Of a stretch of 64,000 bases of DNA, positions 46,140 to 57,052 are shown piece after piece. The notes below the pieces were generated by a model that saw only the letters and a list, made by a program, of their open reading frames with translations, ran no database searches and was not told the DNA's origin. Location of the stretch: the NCBI RefSeq assembly GCF_029227915.1, contig NC_079879.1, positions 8,618,001-8,682,000 on the forward strand. The letters are read 5' to 3'. Source of the stretch: Hydractinia symbiolongicarpus (taxonomy: Eukaryota; Cnidaria; Hydrozoa; Anthoathecata; Hydractiniidae). Positions within the stretch are counted from its first letter, which is position 1, and every line of letters begins with the position of its first letter. The position numbers were made by a program, and so were the translations under genes.

Positions 46140-47121
46140 ATTTTTACATTTAATTTTTACAAAAAACCCTGTGTATTGTTTATTTAGTCGTCTCAACTAC
46201 TACTATCTTAGGTGAACCTCTGTCAGTTTACAACTTATCCTTTCTTCTTTTTTTTTTGTTTGATAGAATAAATTTTATCCTTTCGCGGAAGCTTCTTCAT
46301 TCAGGAAATTTTTAAATCTCAAAAGTTTGTACTTAAGAAAATTTTGTGTTGTGTAAAATCTTCACGAATAATTTAGTTAACGTATTCTTCCGCAGATAAG
46401 CCCACCTGCGTATACGCCCACCGATGTTTAGGGCTACTGGCGTAAAGATCTAAGAGAGTCATTGTGAAATTCCTGAATTAAAGAGAGAATTTCATCTCAA
46501 AAGTGGCAATGAAGATAAGCTATGACGAATACGAAGCTGGTAACCATTTTTCTTCTGAATCCAACCTCGATCCCAGGACTTGCGATCTCTTTTTATACAT
46601 CTGACAGCGAGACGAACATTTGCGTCAGTCTGTCACAAGCCCAGCGCTGGTAAGAAAAAAAAAGGCTTTGAGAGGAGGTTAATTTCTCTTCAGAGGAAAG
46701 TCCGTATCATACTTTATAAAACCGCCCCTCTATAAAATTTTTTTTCATAGTTATAGACGTTTTTCTTGCACTTTATTCCAACCCGCGTGGAACTACGCAT
46801 AAGTCCATATTCTTGTAGTTCTTATAGTTGTTCGAATTAGGAAAATTCTTTTTATAAAAACAACGACAAATTTTAAAAAAAGTACAAATTTCGTCAGAAT
46901 TTTAACCTTGATTTTGTTATTTTCTTTGTAGCTGCTGTCATTTTCATTTTCGTCTGAGTAGATGATGCTGTGCTCTCAGCGCATGCACAGAAATATTTTT
47001 AAAATAAGCGGGAAAAATATTGAAGTTTAAAATAGACTCAATAGGGTGCATTTTGGAAGAGGACCAAATAAGCGTTGTAACACTGGGTGGGTTTGTATAC
47101 GGATAGGCTTAACTGTGGTTG
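46140..47121. other. Gene-free stretch
   Basis: Contains a one-ended 'CCAACCTCGATCCCAGG' fragment at about 46561. No gene supported. Confidence 0.5.
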
Positions 47122-47657
47122 CAGTGGCGGATTTAGGGTATGTCAAGCTAGTCGGGTGGACGTATTTAATTTTTGTCAAAAGCCTTTTGTTGTTGTAATT
47201 TCAAAATAGCTTGGCCCTTAGTTAAGTTGGATAAAGAAAGTTGTTGTGCCTGGCACTACGAACTTTCGAATTAAAAGCAGATGTGAAGTGGAATATATAC
47301 AAAATGTATACAAAAATTTGTAGTTCTTAAAAAAAATGCCTCCTGGATAGTTGGTTAAAATAATCAAGATTTTTTTCAAAGTGTGCAAAAATTTTGACCT
47401 CAACACGGGTGTGCAAACAGGTCACTATGAAACATGTCATTTTAAGTAAATCGGCTTTAAATCTCAGTATGCAACTGGTTAATATATAAACCTGTCCCTG
47501 CTTGGTTTTCTCATATTGGCTTTTATGTATTTTTAAAATGGGATTTTATGCGCTAAGTAAAAAACACCCTTAAACGCCTTGCGTTCCTTTAACGCCCATT
47601 TCTTAGTGACTTTGTAAAAAATGGACTAACTTGTTTAAATTCCTGTATCCGCCCCTG
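47122..47657. mobile_element. TIR element with CAGNGGCGGAT ends
   Basis: The left end is CAGTGGCGGATTTAGG and the right end, reversed, is CAGGGGCGGATACAGG (13 of 16 identical). GGTTG repeats immediately outside both ends (47117-47121 and 47658-47662) as a likely 5-bp target duplication. The element is 536 bp with no coding capacity. The ends resemble hAT-type CAGNGGCGG termini, but hAT normally makes 8-bp duplications, so the superfamily is open. Confidence 0.7.
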
Positions 47658-50409
47658 GGTTGGGTTCATCGGTGGTTGCAAATAATTGATAAAACTGAAA
47701 AGCCGTAATTAGCTAGCTAGAAACTAGCTATATTTGTTGAACTAAAGTAAAACATCAAACAAAACCTAAAAGACAACAAATATTTGCCGCCTTTTAAGAT
47801 TGGGGGGGACTATACTATTTGTTATTTAAAAAAAATATAAGCTTATTTTTTCTAAAGCTTCTAATCAACGGATACTTGTATAAAAATGACACTTTTTTGG
47901 AATCAGGTGTGTCAGCTTTACATATTAGCTATACTGGACTCATGTCATGTCGCTTACAATAAATTTTCTTCATCATAATATACTCTAATTCTGGGGATAG
48001 TATTTCTCTAAAAAGTGCCTGTATTGTCTTTTTTTAATCTTATCGTTTATTAATGTGATTGGTGACGTCAAATGGAGTCAACTTTAAGCATGTCTCATTT
48101 AGTTGCGAGTACATATTGACATTTTCTGTTGACGAAAAACTTGAGCGAAGAGAGATGACGAAGATTTGAAAACTTTGTTCCGCTCATGTGAAATCAACAG
48201 GGTCAATGCTCGAGGGTGGTCATCATTTTATTTTTACACATATCCTGGCCTTTCTTGACCATGGTAGCCAACATGAAAATTTTTCCACATGAAATTTTAA
48301 ACTTTATATTTACATAAAGTCCCTATTATGCAGGAACATATCATCCTAGCTATAATAATACAGTCAAATCTGTACATAGCGTGTCTAAAATCCGACCTCC
48401 CCTTAAAGTCCGCGAAGGAATAATTTTTCCAAGGTTTGATGATTAGTTTTTTTTTTAATTTTGGTAAATTCGCTTGCGTTGTAGCCTTTTACACATACGC
48501 AATAGCTTTGCTCACATAAAAATCAGTTAATTTTGAAACTCAATTACATATTCGGTCATTTTGACGTCAAAGCGAGTTTTATTTCACCCTAAAAACGCGA
48601 CTATAGACCGAATTAAAATTTGATTTCGCCTCCTAGCATATAAAACGAGGTTGTTGTAGCGACAGCGCTTAGTGGAGTATTAATAAGCCTTTTCTCTCAC
48701 TGTTTTAACTGTACAGCATGTACTAAGAAAAATGTTTTGGTATTATTTAGAACTAGATCCTAGAGCTATATATCTGACAAAACTTCAGTGTGCAGGTAAA
48801 CACGGTCGTGCGAGGCTTGTAACGTGTCATTTAATCGACAACAGCCACAAGGACTTTCCTTTCTGACAGACAAAACTGTGACAAAGATTTTACTGAGTAT
48901 ATTTAAACGAAGAAAGTGTGGTATATAATGATGTTGTCCTTTCCCTTTACTTATCCGATTTTGAGACTTTTTCCGATAAAAGTTAATTTGAGTTATATAA
49001 GTCATGCAACATTAGACATACTCTATTTTTTTTTTTATGGCAACTAGGTTTCAACGTTTCTTTTCCAGATCACTAGGGTAGGTCTAACCATTTTGAAAAC
49101 CCGACACAACGTTTGGCTTTAATGTTTTGTTTACACAGAAAAGAATTTTCACCACTTCAAAACATTATTCCTGTCAAGAGTCTTTTAGAAAGATAATCAC
49201 CGTCTGCTTAGTTGCGTAACGTAACTTGGAGAGTTCCAAAAAACGCTACAAACTCCATCCCAGTGCTTTTAGAATATTTTTACTTTGAATTATAAAAGGA
49301 AATATCTCGTAGTTGGTCAAGATAAAAAGATAATTTTCGAAAGATTTATGATCATACAGGCAGCTAAAAGGTTAATGTTGTTGTCACACCAATATTGGTT
49401 TATTACGAGTAAAGCGTTCCAACTTTGTCCGCAACACTTTTAATATCTTTCTATAAATTTTAAAAAGGCCCTAAGGACGAGGTTGCAAAGCTTCCGTTGT
49501 TGTTGACAGACGTTTGTCAACAGAGAATGTGTTTTTAAGCCCTTCAAAACAGATTTTTGACACTTCAATGAAGCGTACCAGTCTACTTTGAACGCGTCTT
49601 GTCTTTTATTCGCCGACTTTTAAAATGGAAAACTTGCTTCACCATCTGTGTCTCCAGTTTTTTGATTATTTAATCATTACTGACGCTCAGTTTTTAGACA
49701 TAAAATGATAGTGCGAACTTGCCAAAACTCTTTCTCCTCCCCTGTCTCGTATACTTTAAATTCAACAAATAAGAACCTATCCTAAACACCACAAACTTTG
49801 CCGAATACCCGGGATTATTCGGAAACCCATAGAAGTCAATACCGTAGTTGAAAATCTAAATGACTATAAATGGAGCAGTTTATATGCATTCCCAGGGCCT
49901 CTTCCATCTTTCTGATAACGAGACAGCGATACAAACACGATCTTTAACTTTAGAGCCCTTGGAAGAAGGTTGGTAACTCACACGATCATGTGTGTGCGAT
50001 ATTTTAGAATAAGGAACTTTGTTTTTTTTATTTGTTTTGAGAACGTTAGAAAAGAAGTATGGATTGTATTGCTTTATAAGTGGTTGGGATAGAGTTTACA
50101 AGTCGTGACGTAAACACAAGTTACAACACAATAACAGGATACTTCAGTTGCATCGTGAAAGATCGTAAACAACAATCCAAAAACGTTCCCAGGGCTACTT
50201 TTAGCTCTTTTGATAGAATTTCAAGGAAAAAACACGTCTTGTAGTAGCAAGTGATCCATATGAAATGTTGGAAACGTTCAATATTGAAATGACAGTTTAG
50301 AGCCTAAAAAAGTATGGTATCACATTTAGAGGCAAAGGCCTGGCTTTGAGCTAGGAGAAATAGCTTAGAGAGTCAAAAACACAGCTTTTAGAATAGAAAT
50401 TCTAGCAAG
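47658..50409. other. Gene-free stretch
   Basis: No supported gene. At 48361, after TA, CAGTCAAATCTGTACATAGCG looks like one terminus of a pogo/mariner-type MITE, but no partner end was found. An AACGAGACAGCG-type repeat fragment is at about 49916. Confidence 0.45.
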
Positions 50410-50640
50410 GAGTGCCGTGGTGTGTGGCCAAAAGGTTATGGGTTTCGCTGCATAATCACGAGCTCCGTGGTTCAGTCCACAGTGTGGAAATGTTCAGCAA
50501 GTGCCTTTACGACTTCAAGGCTACGGGTCAATAACCTTGTCATGTGAGGCATTGGGTAGGCAATGCACCCAATGTGTATATTCAGAACAGGACCCATATT
50601 GATAGCAGTGCTTCCGACATTGAAATAGCTATCCTGTTTA
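50410..50640 (+). mobile_element. tRNA-like SINE (copy 4)
   Basis: The B-box-like GGTTCAGTCC (50469-50478) and an A-box-like TGGTGTGTGGCC lie at tRNA spacing. The body segment CGGGTCAATAACC...CATGTGAGG.ATTGGG parallels the same part of the SINE at 1.15-1.5 kb. The tail is not clear and the right boundary is approximate. Confidence 0.45.
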
Positions 50641-51502
50641 TACATTTGGTCCTAAAATTTTTAACAATAATGATAATCTGTATTGCATTTATTGTACTGC
50701 ACTGTATTGCAGGTTCGTTCATTTCTTATTTTTTTCAGACAATATTGATTGGAGAAGAAATCAGGGACGGGGTTGTATATACCAAAAATTACACAAAATT
50801 TAACCCCTTATTAGTACACACAAAAAACGATGCGAAGTTGTCGAAATACCGCAGTAAGTTTAACGAGGCAAAAGTAAAAATCTAGAAAAAATTTAATACA
50901 ATTTTTGCGCGTGTGTACATGGCACCAAACAAGCGCTGGCGGGAGCGAAGCCCTGTGTCGTACATACGAGGAGGGCGCCGGTAATTGCCTGAGATGAAAT
51001 GGTAAAGGGCTAGCTTTCCAACAGTAGCTAGTTATATAATTTCATGCAATGCAGCCGTTAACGAGTAAAATTAAAGGCAAAGTTTGGTATTTTTATGAAG
51101 TTTTTCTTATGATTTTTAAAAATAGGGTTGAATGACTTAAAAGGTAATCTTTCGCAAAAATTCAATTCTGTCAATTTTGTGCATTAATTATGATTCTATC
51201 TTTTGATCAACATAAGAAGACTCAGATCTAGCAATCTTGATCAACATAAGAGCTAGGTTCTAGCAATGTTGATATAAACTTTCACTAAAACAACTTCTGG
51301 AGTTTTTGTCGTTAAAAATGGCAGGTTATCGCAGGGAGAAGTTGAAAATTCTCTAAATTAAATAGAAAAATATGAGAAACGTTGAATGAGACTGAATAAG
51401 ACGCGAGAAATTTTTTGCAACACTATCAATTACGTCATGTATCTAGTCTGGCATCATGTTTTAGCCACACTTCTATAACCACGAAACCAATATGCTACAC
51501 AG
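50641..51502. other. Gene-free stretch
   Basis: No supported gene. A short GC-richer piece at about 50930-50990 contains GCGCTGGCGGGAGCGAAGCC, origin unknown. Confidence 0.4.
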
Positions 51503-51714
51503 ATGATGAAAATCATTTTGAATTCTTTCAAGCCAAAAACAGCAGTATGCGGCTGCTTTTACACGTCAGAAAGTTCAAGCAGAAATTGGTGTCTTCGAAT
51601 GACGTCGTCTGCACCAGACAATATGACAGTCACCCCAAGATACGAGGCTGTTCAGACAGTCGACCATGTTTTTTTGCGTTTTGCGTTGAATCTTCTGTTC
51701 TGGAAGCAAGATAG
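51503..51714 (+). CDS. Candidate internal or first exon, unknown protein
   Basis: ATGCTACACAG directly precedes ATG ATG AAA at 51503, and the frame stays open for 70 codons plus 2 nt to the donor AG|GTAAAA at 51715. GC content is above background. Another frame on the same strand is also open, so the reading frame is uncertain. Its end phase matches the exon candidate at 53692-53839, so the two could be one plus-strand gene. No domain recognised. Confidence 0.3.
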
Positions 51715-51808
51715 GTAAAATGGCATATGGATCTTTATTTCTGCAGCAGCTGTATCTAACTAGGCTGAATAAAACGCCTTAACATGCTGTGCGCTTGGGT
51801 ATTCATTA

Positions 51809-51912
51809 CAACCTCGTCCCCAGGTCTCTTTCACAACGGTAATATGTTTGTTTTTACGGCTCACGTCAAGCATATTATTAGAGGCGTAGAAGAGCCCCAG
51901 GGACAAGGTCGC
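51809..51912. repeat. Palindromic 'CCTCGTCCCAGG' element
   Basis: CAACCTCGTCCCCAGGTCTC at the left and GCCCCAGGGACAAGGTCG at the right form inverted ends about 100 bp apart. The interior differs from the 44.1 kb copy. Confidence 0.65.
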
Positions 51913-52566
51913 ATTTATTCGTAATGTGTATCTAAACGATCACATTAACGTTTGTAGATATCGATACAAAAAACAATAAAGCAGTTCAACAAAGTTTATC
52001 ATTCAATCGAACTTCAATTAATTTAATCGACATTGAGGTTATGACGTCACGATTGCATTCACAAGATATATTATAACAAGTTTCAAGTTTACACATAACT
52101 TGTTATATTCATGTCTTGTATGGCGAACAATTGTTTACTAAAGGGACGTGATGTCATGATATGAATAAAACACACTACATAACATGAACTGACGTCATGT
52201 ATACACCTCATTTGAAAGTCGGGCTCACTGCTTTTGACATGCATAATGCATGTCAGAAGAAACATCTTTACGGTCAAAGTTTCCACGTTGTTTCAGAACG
52301 CATTTTTAAGAAGTAAAATTGAAACTTTTTAAGTTGTTCATTAAATTTACGATTATATTTTGCACTGTTGTCTTTACATTTCTCCAGTGTGACTGCCAGC
52401 CCTTGTTCATTGAGCTTTTTTCATTTCGACGGTAGTTTTGGGAACGAGTGTGTCGCTAGGGCAGCTCGATATTATTTTTCTTTGGAAGAATGACATCTCC
52501 TCTTTTTTTTATTGTAGTAAATTACTTGTGAAAGATCGTCATCAGGCAGGTTTAGAAGCAGGTGTG

Positions 52567-52633
52567 CAACCTCGTTCCCAGGGAATTTTGCCCTGTTGAT
52601 AAGGTGACGGCTCCGGAGTCATAAGACCCTGGG
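52567..52633. repeat. Palindromic 'CCTCGTCCCAGG' element, shortest copy
   Basis: CAACCTCGTTCCCAGGG at the left, CCCTGGGGACGAGGTTG at the right, only 67 bp overall. The ends are almost perfectly complementary over 17 bp, making this the cleanest copy in the window. Confidence 0.8.
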
Positions 52634-53691
52634 GACGAGGTTGGCAGGCGTGAAAGGAAAAAATGATATGTGGGTGGAACAGCCAGGGCCTATCTTTAGC
52701 TAAAAAATTATCGCGGTTTCAATATCCCACACCTCCTCACATCAGATCTTTATCCAAAACGAAGGTACTATTTCAGGAACAGCAAAATTGAAAAAATGGA
52801 AGATAAGAGAAAAATATATTCAAGTAAAGATTAGATATGTTAAATGATTATTTCTTGCTTTTTTATTGCATCGTTCACTAGTCCGTCTATTGTTAGAATA
52901 AATTATGCTGGGAGTTCCACCCACAGAAAAAAAGATGTCTTGTTATTGGATCCCGTGAAAGGTTGCGCTCTAACCTATATTAAATTTCTATCTATAGAAA
53001 CTGAGACTATCAACTTCATTCCCAGCTTTTTTTTCGTTTAGAAATAGACCACTTTCTGCGAGACATGTTTTGATTATGCGTTGAGAACAGACACGCCCTC
53101 GTTCCTGTAGAGAGAAAATATAAACAACGGACCACAGAAGTTAAATAAATTTTATTAAAAAAAAGAAATGCTTGCTTAAAATTGGTAACATTTTTCGTAA
53201 ACAAGAAACAATATAGTTAAAAAAATAATTTTATTGTCTTTTGAATCTTGTGCTTACAAAAACCTGTTAAAATCTTAATAGTTATTTTACCACTGTATGT
53301 TCCTACTTTTTACCTGCGCATGTACAAAAAACCGGATAGTTTGTAAACATTGACGAGTCATCTTAAAGGAATGGGCACAAAGTTGCTGGTCTGTGACGTC
53401 TGCTTTTTTACGCCGCGTTAATCAAATTAGACTTTTGTGCAATACTTTAATAATCGTTAAAAGATTCCTTTAAACTCGGTGGATTAATATTTTTTCTATT
53501 GTGTTTTATTTCTTTGAATTTGTTGGTGTTTCGAAATTTTTCAGAAGGAATGCATAATTAATGTATTTCCCATTCTTCGTTGATTAGGGAATATCCCATC
53601 CCATTTCATCCCACATAGAGAACTGTGAATAACTTTTTTTGCTCTCTACAGTCAGCTTCATGTTTGCGCAATAGAATTGTGGAACATGCAG
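52634..53691. other. Gene-free stretch
   Basis: No supported coding sequence. Confidence 0.45.
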
Positions 53692-53839
53692 ATGTAGACA
53701 TATGACCTCACTTCGCATATTTGCAAGTGTCGCCCGCCCGAGACAGATGTCGCTAAAAAAGAAACAACATCGACAAAACGAATTATTTTCTGTTGAACGC
53801 AGCGAGACATCTGATCAGTACAGTGACAAAGTCTTGCCA
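53692..53839 (+). CDS. Candidate exon, unknown protein
   Basis: Open frame with an ATG at 53702 ending at a strong donor CCA|GTGAGT (53840). A weak acceptor (CATGCAG) ends at 53691, and its phase fits the exon candidate at 51503-51714. The encoded stretch is basic and Ser/Gln-rich with higher GC than the surroundings. No downstream exon could be identified in the 1 kb before FoxO's 3' end. Confidence 0.3.
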
Positions 53840-54903
53840 GTGAGTAAAATACTAAACTTTTTTGAAGGAAAACAACTTTTAGCAAATTTTTTAAATACAT
53901 TATACTGTCTTTTCTTCATATTGTGGAAACACGCCTGAATTGTGATTTTTAAAGCAAACCTTGAAGGCGGCAGATTCGCACCGATTTTTAAAGATTCCAC
54001 CCACATTCTCTGAGTGTTTCACATGGGCGACGCAAGGAGAAAGAAAAACGACACTGATTTAATTGATGGCAGTAGAGATTTCTTTTTAATTTATAAACAA
54101 TATTTACAACGAATTCTGAACTGAATAAGGGTAATATATTTATGCGTTTGGAATTTCTACGAAATACAGAGACTAGTACCCAGACTGCTGAGAACAGTAG
54201 TGTTAGAAATGAAAACCATTACAAAAATCCCATACAAGTTCATCGTACAAAAAAATTTAATAAATATTTCGGTAGGCGTAAAAATTTCTAAATTATATAA
54301 TTATACTAGATCCAATACCTTATTTGAAAAAATCGTCAAAAGACGCGGCGGGGCTCCTTTATGACGTCATTTTCGAGTTCAAAGATCTTGAACTATTTTG
54401 AAGATCAAAACGCAGGGTATGGGAAAATATTAAAAAATAAATTTTATCTCTTTTGCTGCGTGAATAACCTTGTGTAAGAGACATTCCACAAACATTTTTA
54501 TAACCAATGATGAATGCGAAATACGTCTTCTGACACCCACGCCATACATTGTGAGCTGCCCTTTTAACAAGGTTTATATACAGTAGTCATGGAAACTCAA
54601 TGGTTGTCAAGTAGACAGGTCTTTACATTGACGCCATAAATAATAAATTTTCGCGTTTCCAATCCTTTGGGAAAAAGGTTTATCATTTTCGTTTTAGTAA
54701 GGCCAACGTTTGCACAGTTTAAAATTTTGACGTTTCGAAAAAATTGATATAACTTTAACATCTCCTTTTCGCGGTAAGTTTGACCACGTATAGTAAAACA
54801 TTTGCATTTACAGCTTATTTTTTCCTTATTCGCATATCCGTGGCCGTACATAAACAAGGCTCATTCGCTTCCTTCCATCACCCGAAAAACCTTTTCTTGT
54901 TTA
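53840..54903. other. FoxO downstream region
   Basis: Holds the FoxO 3' UTR (minus strand) and possibly the 3' part of the plus-strand exon candidate. A 33-codon ORF from ATG at 54023 is seen but has no support. AATAAA occurs on the plus strand at about 54259. Confidence 0.35.
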
Positions 54904-57052
54904 TCATCGGACCCAGTGCTGGCCTGGAAACGAAGTTGTTACGCTCGGCTGTTGATTGAAAGTATTGCCTTTAGTATTATTGTTTGTGTCGTTTTTGAAA
55001 CCTCCTATCTGTTGCAAACTCGATTCCTTTAGGTCGTTTTTAATAATGGCAGCCAAGTCACTAGCCAACTGCTGTTGATCGTCAAAATCAAATAATTCAA
55101 CTTGATGAAGGTCAACTGGAATGTCTGTTGAAATGTCACTGAACATATTCTTACGTGTGTGCTGTTGCTGTTGAAAGTGATTTAATTTATTGTCCACGGT
55201 CACGTTAGGAGCAGCTATATTTCCATTTGACAACAAGTAGCCATCAAACATAGTGTTTTGAACACCAACAAAGTTTCTTCCAGCCATTCGTTGTTGCTGC
55301 GCGTAAAGCGAAGCCTGGGATGGTTGCGACGGGAATCCGTTTTGGTTGACCATCGGCAGATGTTTTAGTCTTGGTACGTGACTATTTATCATGTTCATTC
55401 TAGCTTGCTGCGAATTCATGTTGGATTGATGATAAAAACCAGGCATGGTCATATCCTGGCGTAGTTGTTGCTGCCTCATCTGTGGATGGAAACCATTATT
55501 GTAAGGTGGAGGAGGCTTGTTAGGGACGACTGTCGGTGACGGCAGCTTCGGCATAGTACGATTTCCCACTTGCTGGATTGGAGGCGAGAGAAATGAGGCA
55601 GCAGGGCTTTCGTAGCCAGAGTCACCACTGCCGAACGAGTCTGAATGTGGTCGTCTCGGTTGCATCAAATTGTCGTTATTGCCTGCGTACTTTAAACTAT
55701 CGTTCAAATTAATCGTACTCGTCATCGTATTAACTTGACTATCGATAGACATCGATTCAACTTCATCGTTTAATCCAGAAACGACAACTTGGTTGTCATC
55801 GAAAGGTATTATATCGTCTAAATCAGCGTGAGTCGGTGTAGCACTTCCATTTACACTGCTTTGTGTGGACACGTTGGAAGTTGAACGAGGGCGAGCGAAA
55901 CTTTCTCCCGTGTAAGGCGCGTATTGCAAATCAGAGTGAAACTCCTCCAGATTTGATAGAGAGTCCGTACTTGAGCACGGCGAGGCAGCGAATAAATTTT
56001 CGTACGACCTGTTTTGTTTTAGCTTTATGCTGTTCGGCGACAGCGAAGATATATCATCGGTACTTTGGTGTAACTTTTTATTTCGAATGCGTTTATTCTT
56101 ATCGCCTTTTGGTTGACCATCAACCGATCCTGAGCGGCGTCTACTGGACTTTCCGGGTTTTGCGTCGGGATTGATCACCCAGTACGAGCTCTTTCCATTG
56201 GTATCATTTTGAACTCGCATAAAGCGGCTGTGAAGCGACAAATTATGCCGAATGGAATTCTACAAGAAGCAGTAAAAGATATTAAATATACGAAGCATAA
56301 AAACCACAAACCTCGATAAAATATTGCTTGATGTTACAAGGCCTAAAAATGTTTACAAAAGTTTCCGCTTCTCACGAGATTCTCATAAGATCATTCGACA
56401 TGTGAGCGATCAGTCTACTCAGGCAGGTAGTTTACAATTCTAACATGAGAAGCGTGAGGTATCTAGTCAGAGTAAATAGTTGAGACATCAAACCTAAAGT
56501 TGGATTATTAATTTAAATTCGCTAATCCAAAATAGCAGAAAGTATCTAAGTATTTCGGTACTTCCGTTTGTAAATAAATTTAATTGTTGTATTTGTAACT
56601 TAAATCACGCAGATCACGTTTTTTCTCAACCGTAAAAACCTTTTTTTGCTACCTACCTTCCATCCTGCACTTGATGTAGAATCACCCTTATCTTTAAAGT
56701 ATGGTATATTTCGTACCATCCATTCATAAATTTGAGATAAAGTTAAACGTTGTTCTGGAGAGCTTTGAATGGCTTGTGTTATTAAATCAGCGTAAGATAA
56801 ATTCCCCCAGGCATTTTTACGAGAGTTTTTTCTCGGGTTTGTTTCAGCCTTTAAAGTATCATTCGTAGGCTCTTCTTCAGGTTCGACTTCCTCGATAATA
56901 GGGGGCGGTTCAGCAATCTCTGCATCTCTTTCATGTTCGTGTATAGTTTCAATGGGCGGTGGAAGGATGGGCCAAGTTCGAGACCTTGGTCTGTCTTCTC
57001 TCTCAAGTAAAGGCTCGTCGTCAATAATAACACTCGGATAATCGACTTCCAT
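54904..57052 (-). CDS. FOXO: FoxO forkhead transcription factor, two coding exons
   Basis: FoxO is the nuclear effector that insulin/AKT signalling keeps in the cytoplasm; when released it binds DNA and drives stress, longevity and stem-cell genes. Exon 1 is 57052-56657 (132 codons), exon 2 is 56259-54904, with a 397-bp phase-0 GT-AG intron; the product is 583 residues. The forkhead domain spans about 80-172, with the FoxO-specific [11 protein letters not shown] insertion before helix 3 and the recognition helix [10 protein letters not shown]. All three AKT sites are visible: R21-P-R-S-R-T26, R172-R-R-S-G-S177 and R255-P-R-S-T-S260. The rest is Ser/Gln-rich and disordered, with a FoxO CR3-like activation motif [13 protein letters not shown] at 533-545. 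The intron falls between Trp-Lys and Asn-Ser-Ile, where vertebrate FOXO genes are also split. The start ATG directly follows a possible acceptor with a TACTAAC branch-point-like motif at 57071-57077. Confidence 0.96.

Noticed and set aside
48361-48425. Complete pogo/mariner MITE
   Set aside because: Only one terminus (CAGTCAAATCTGTACATAGCG-like) is visible; no inverted partner was found nearby.
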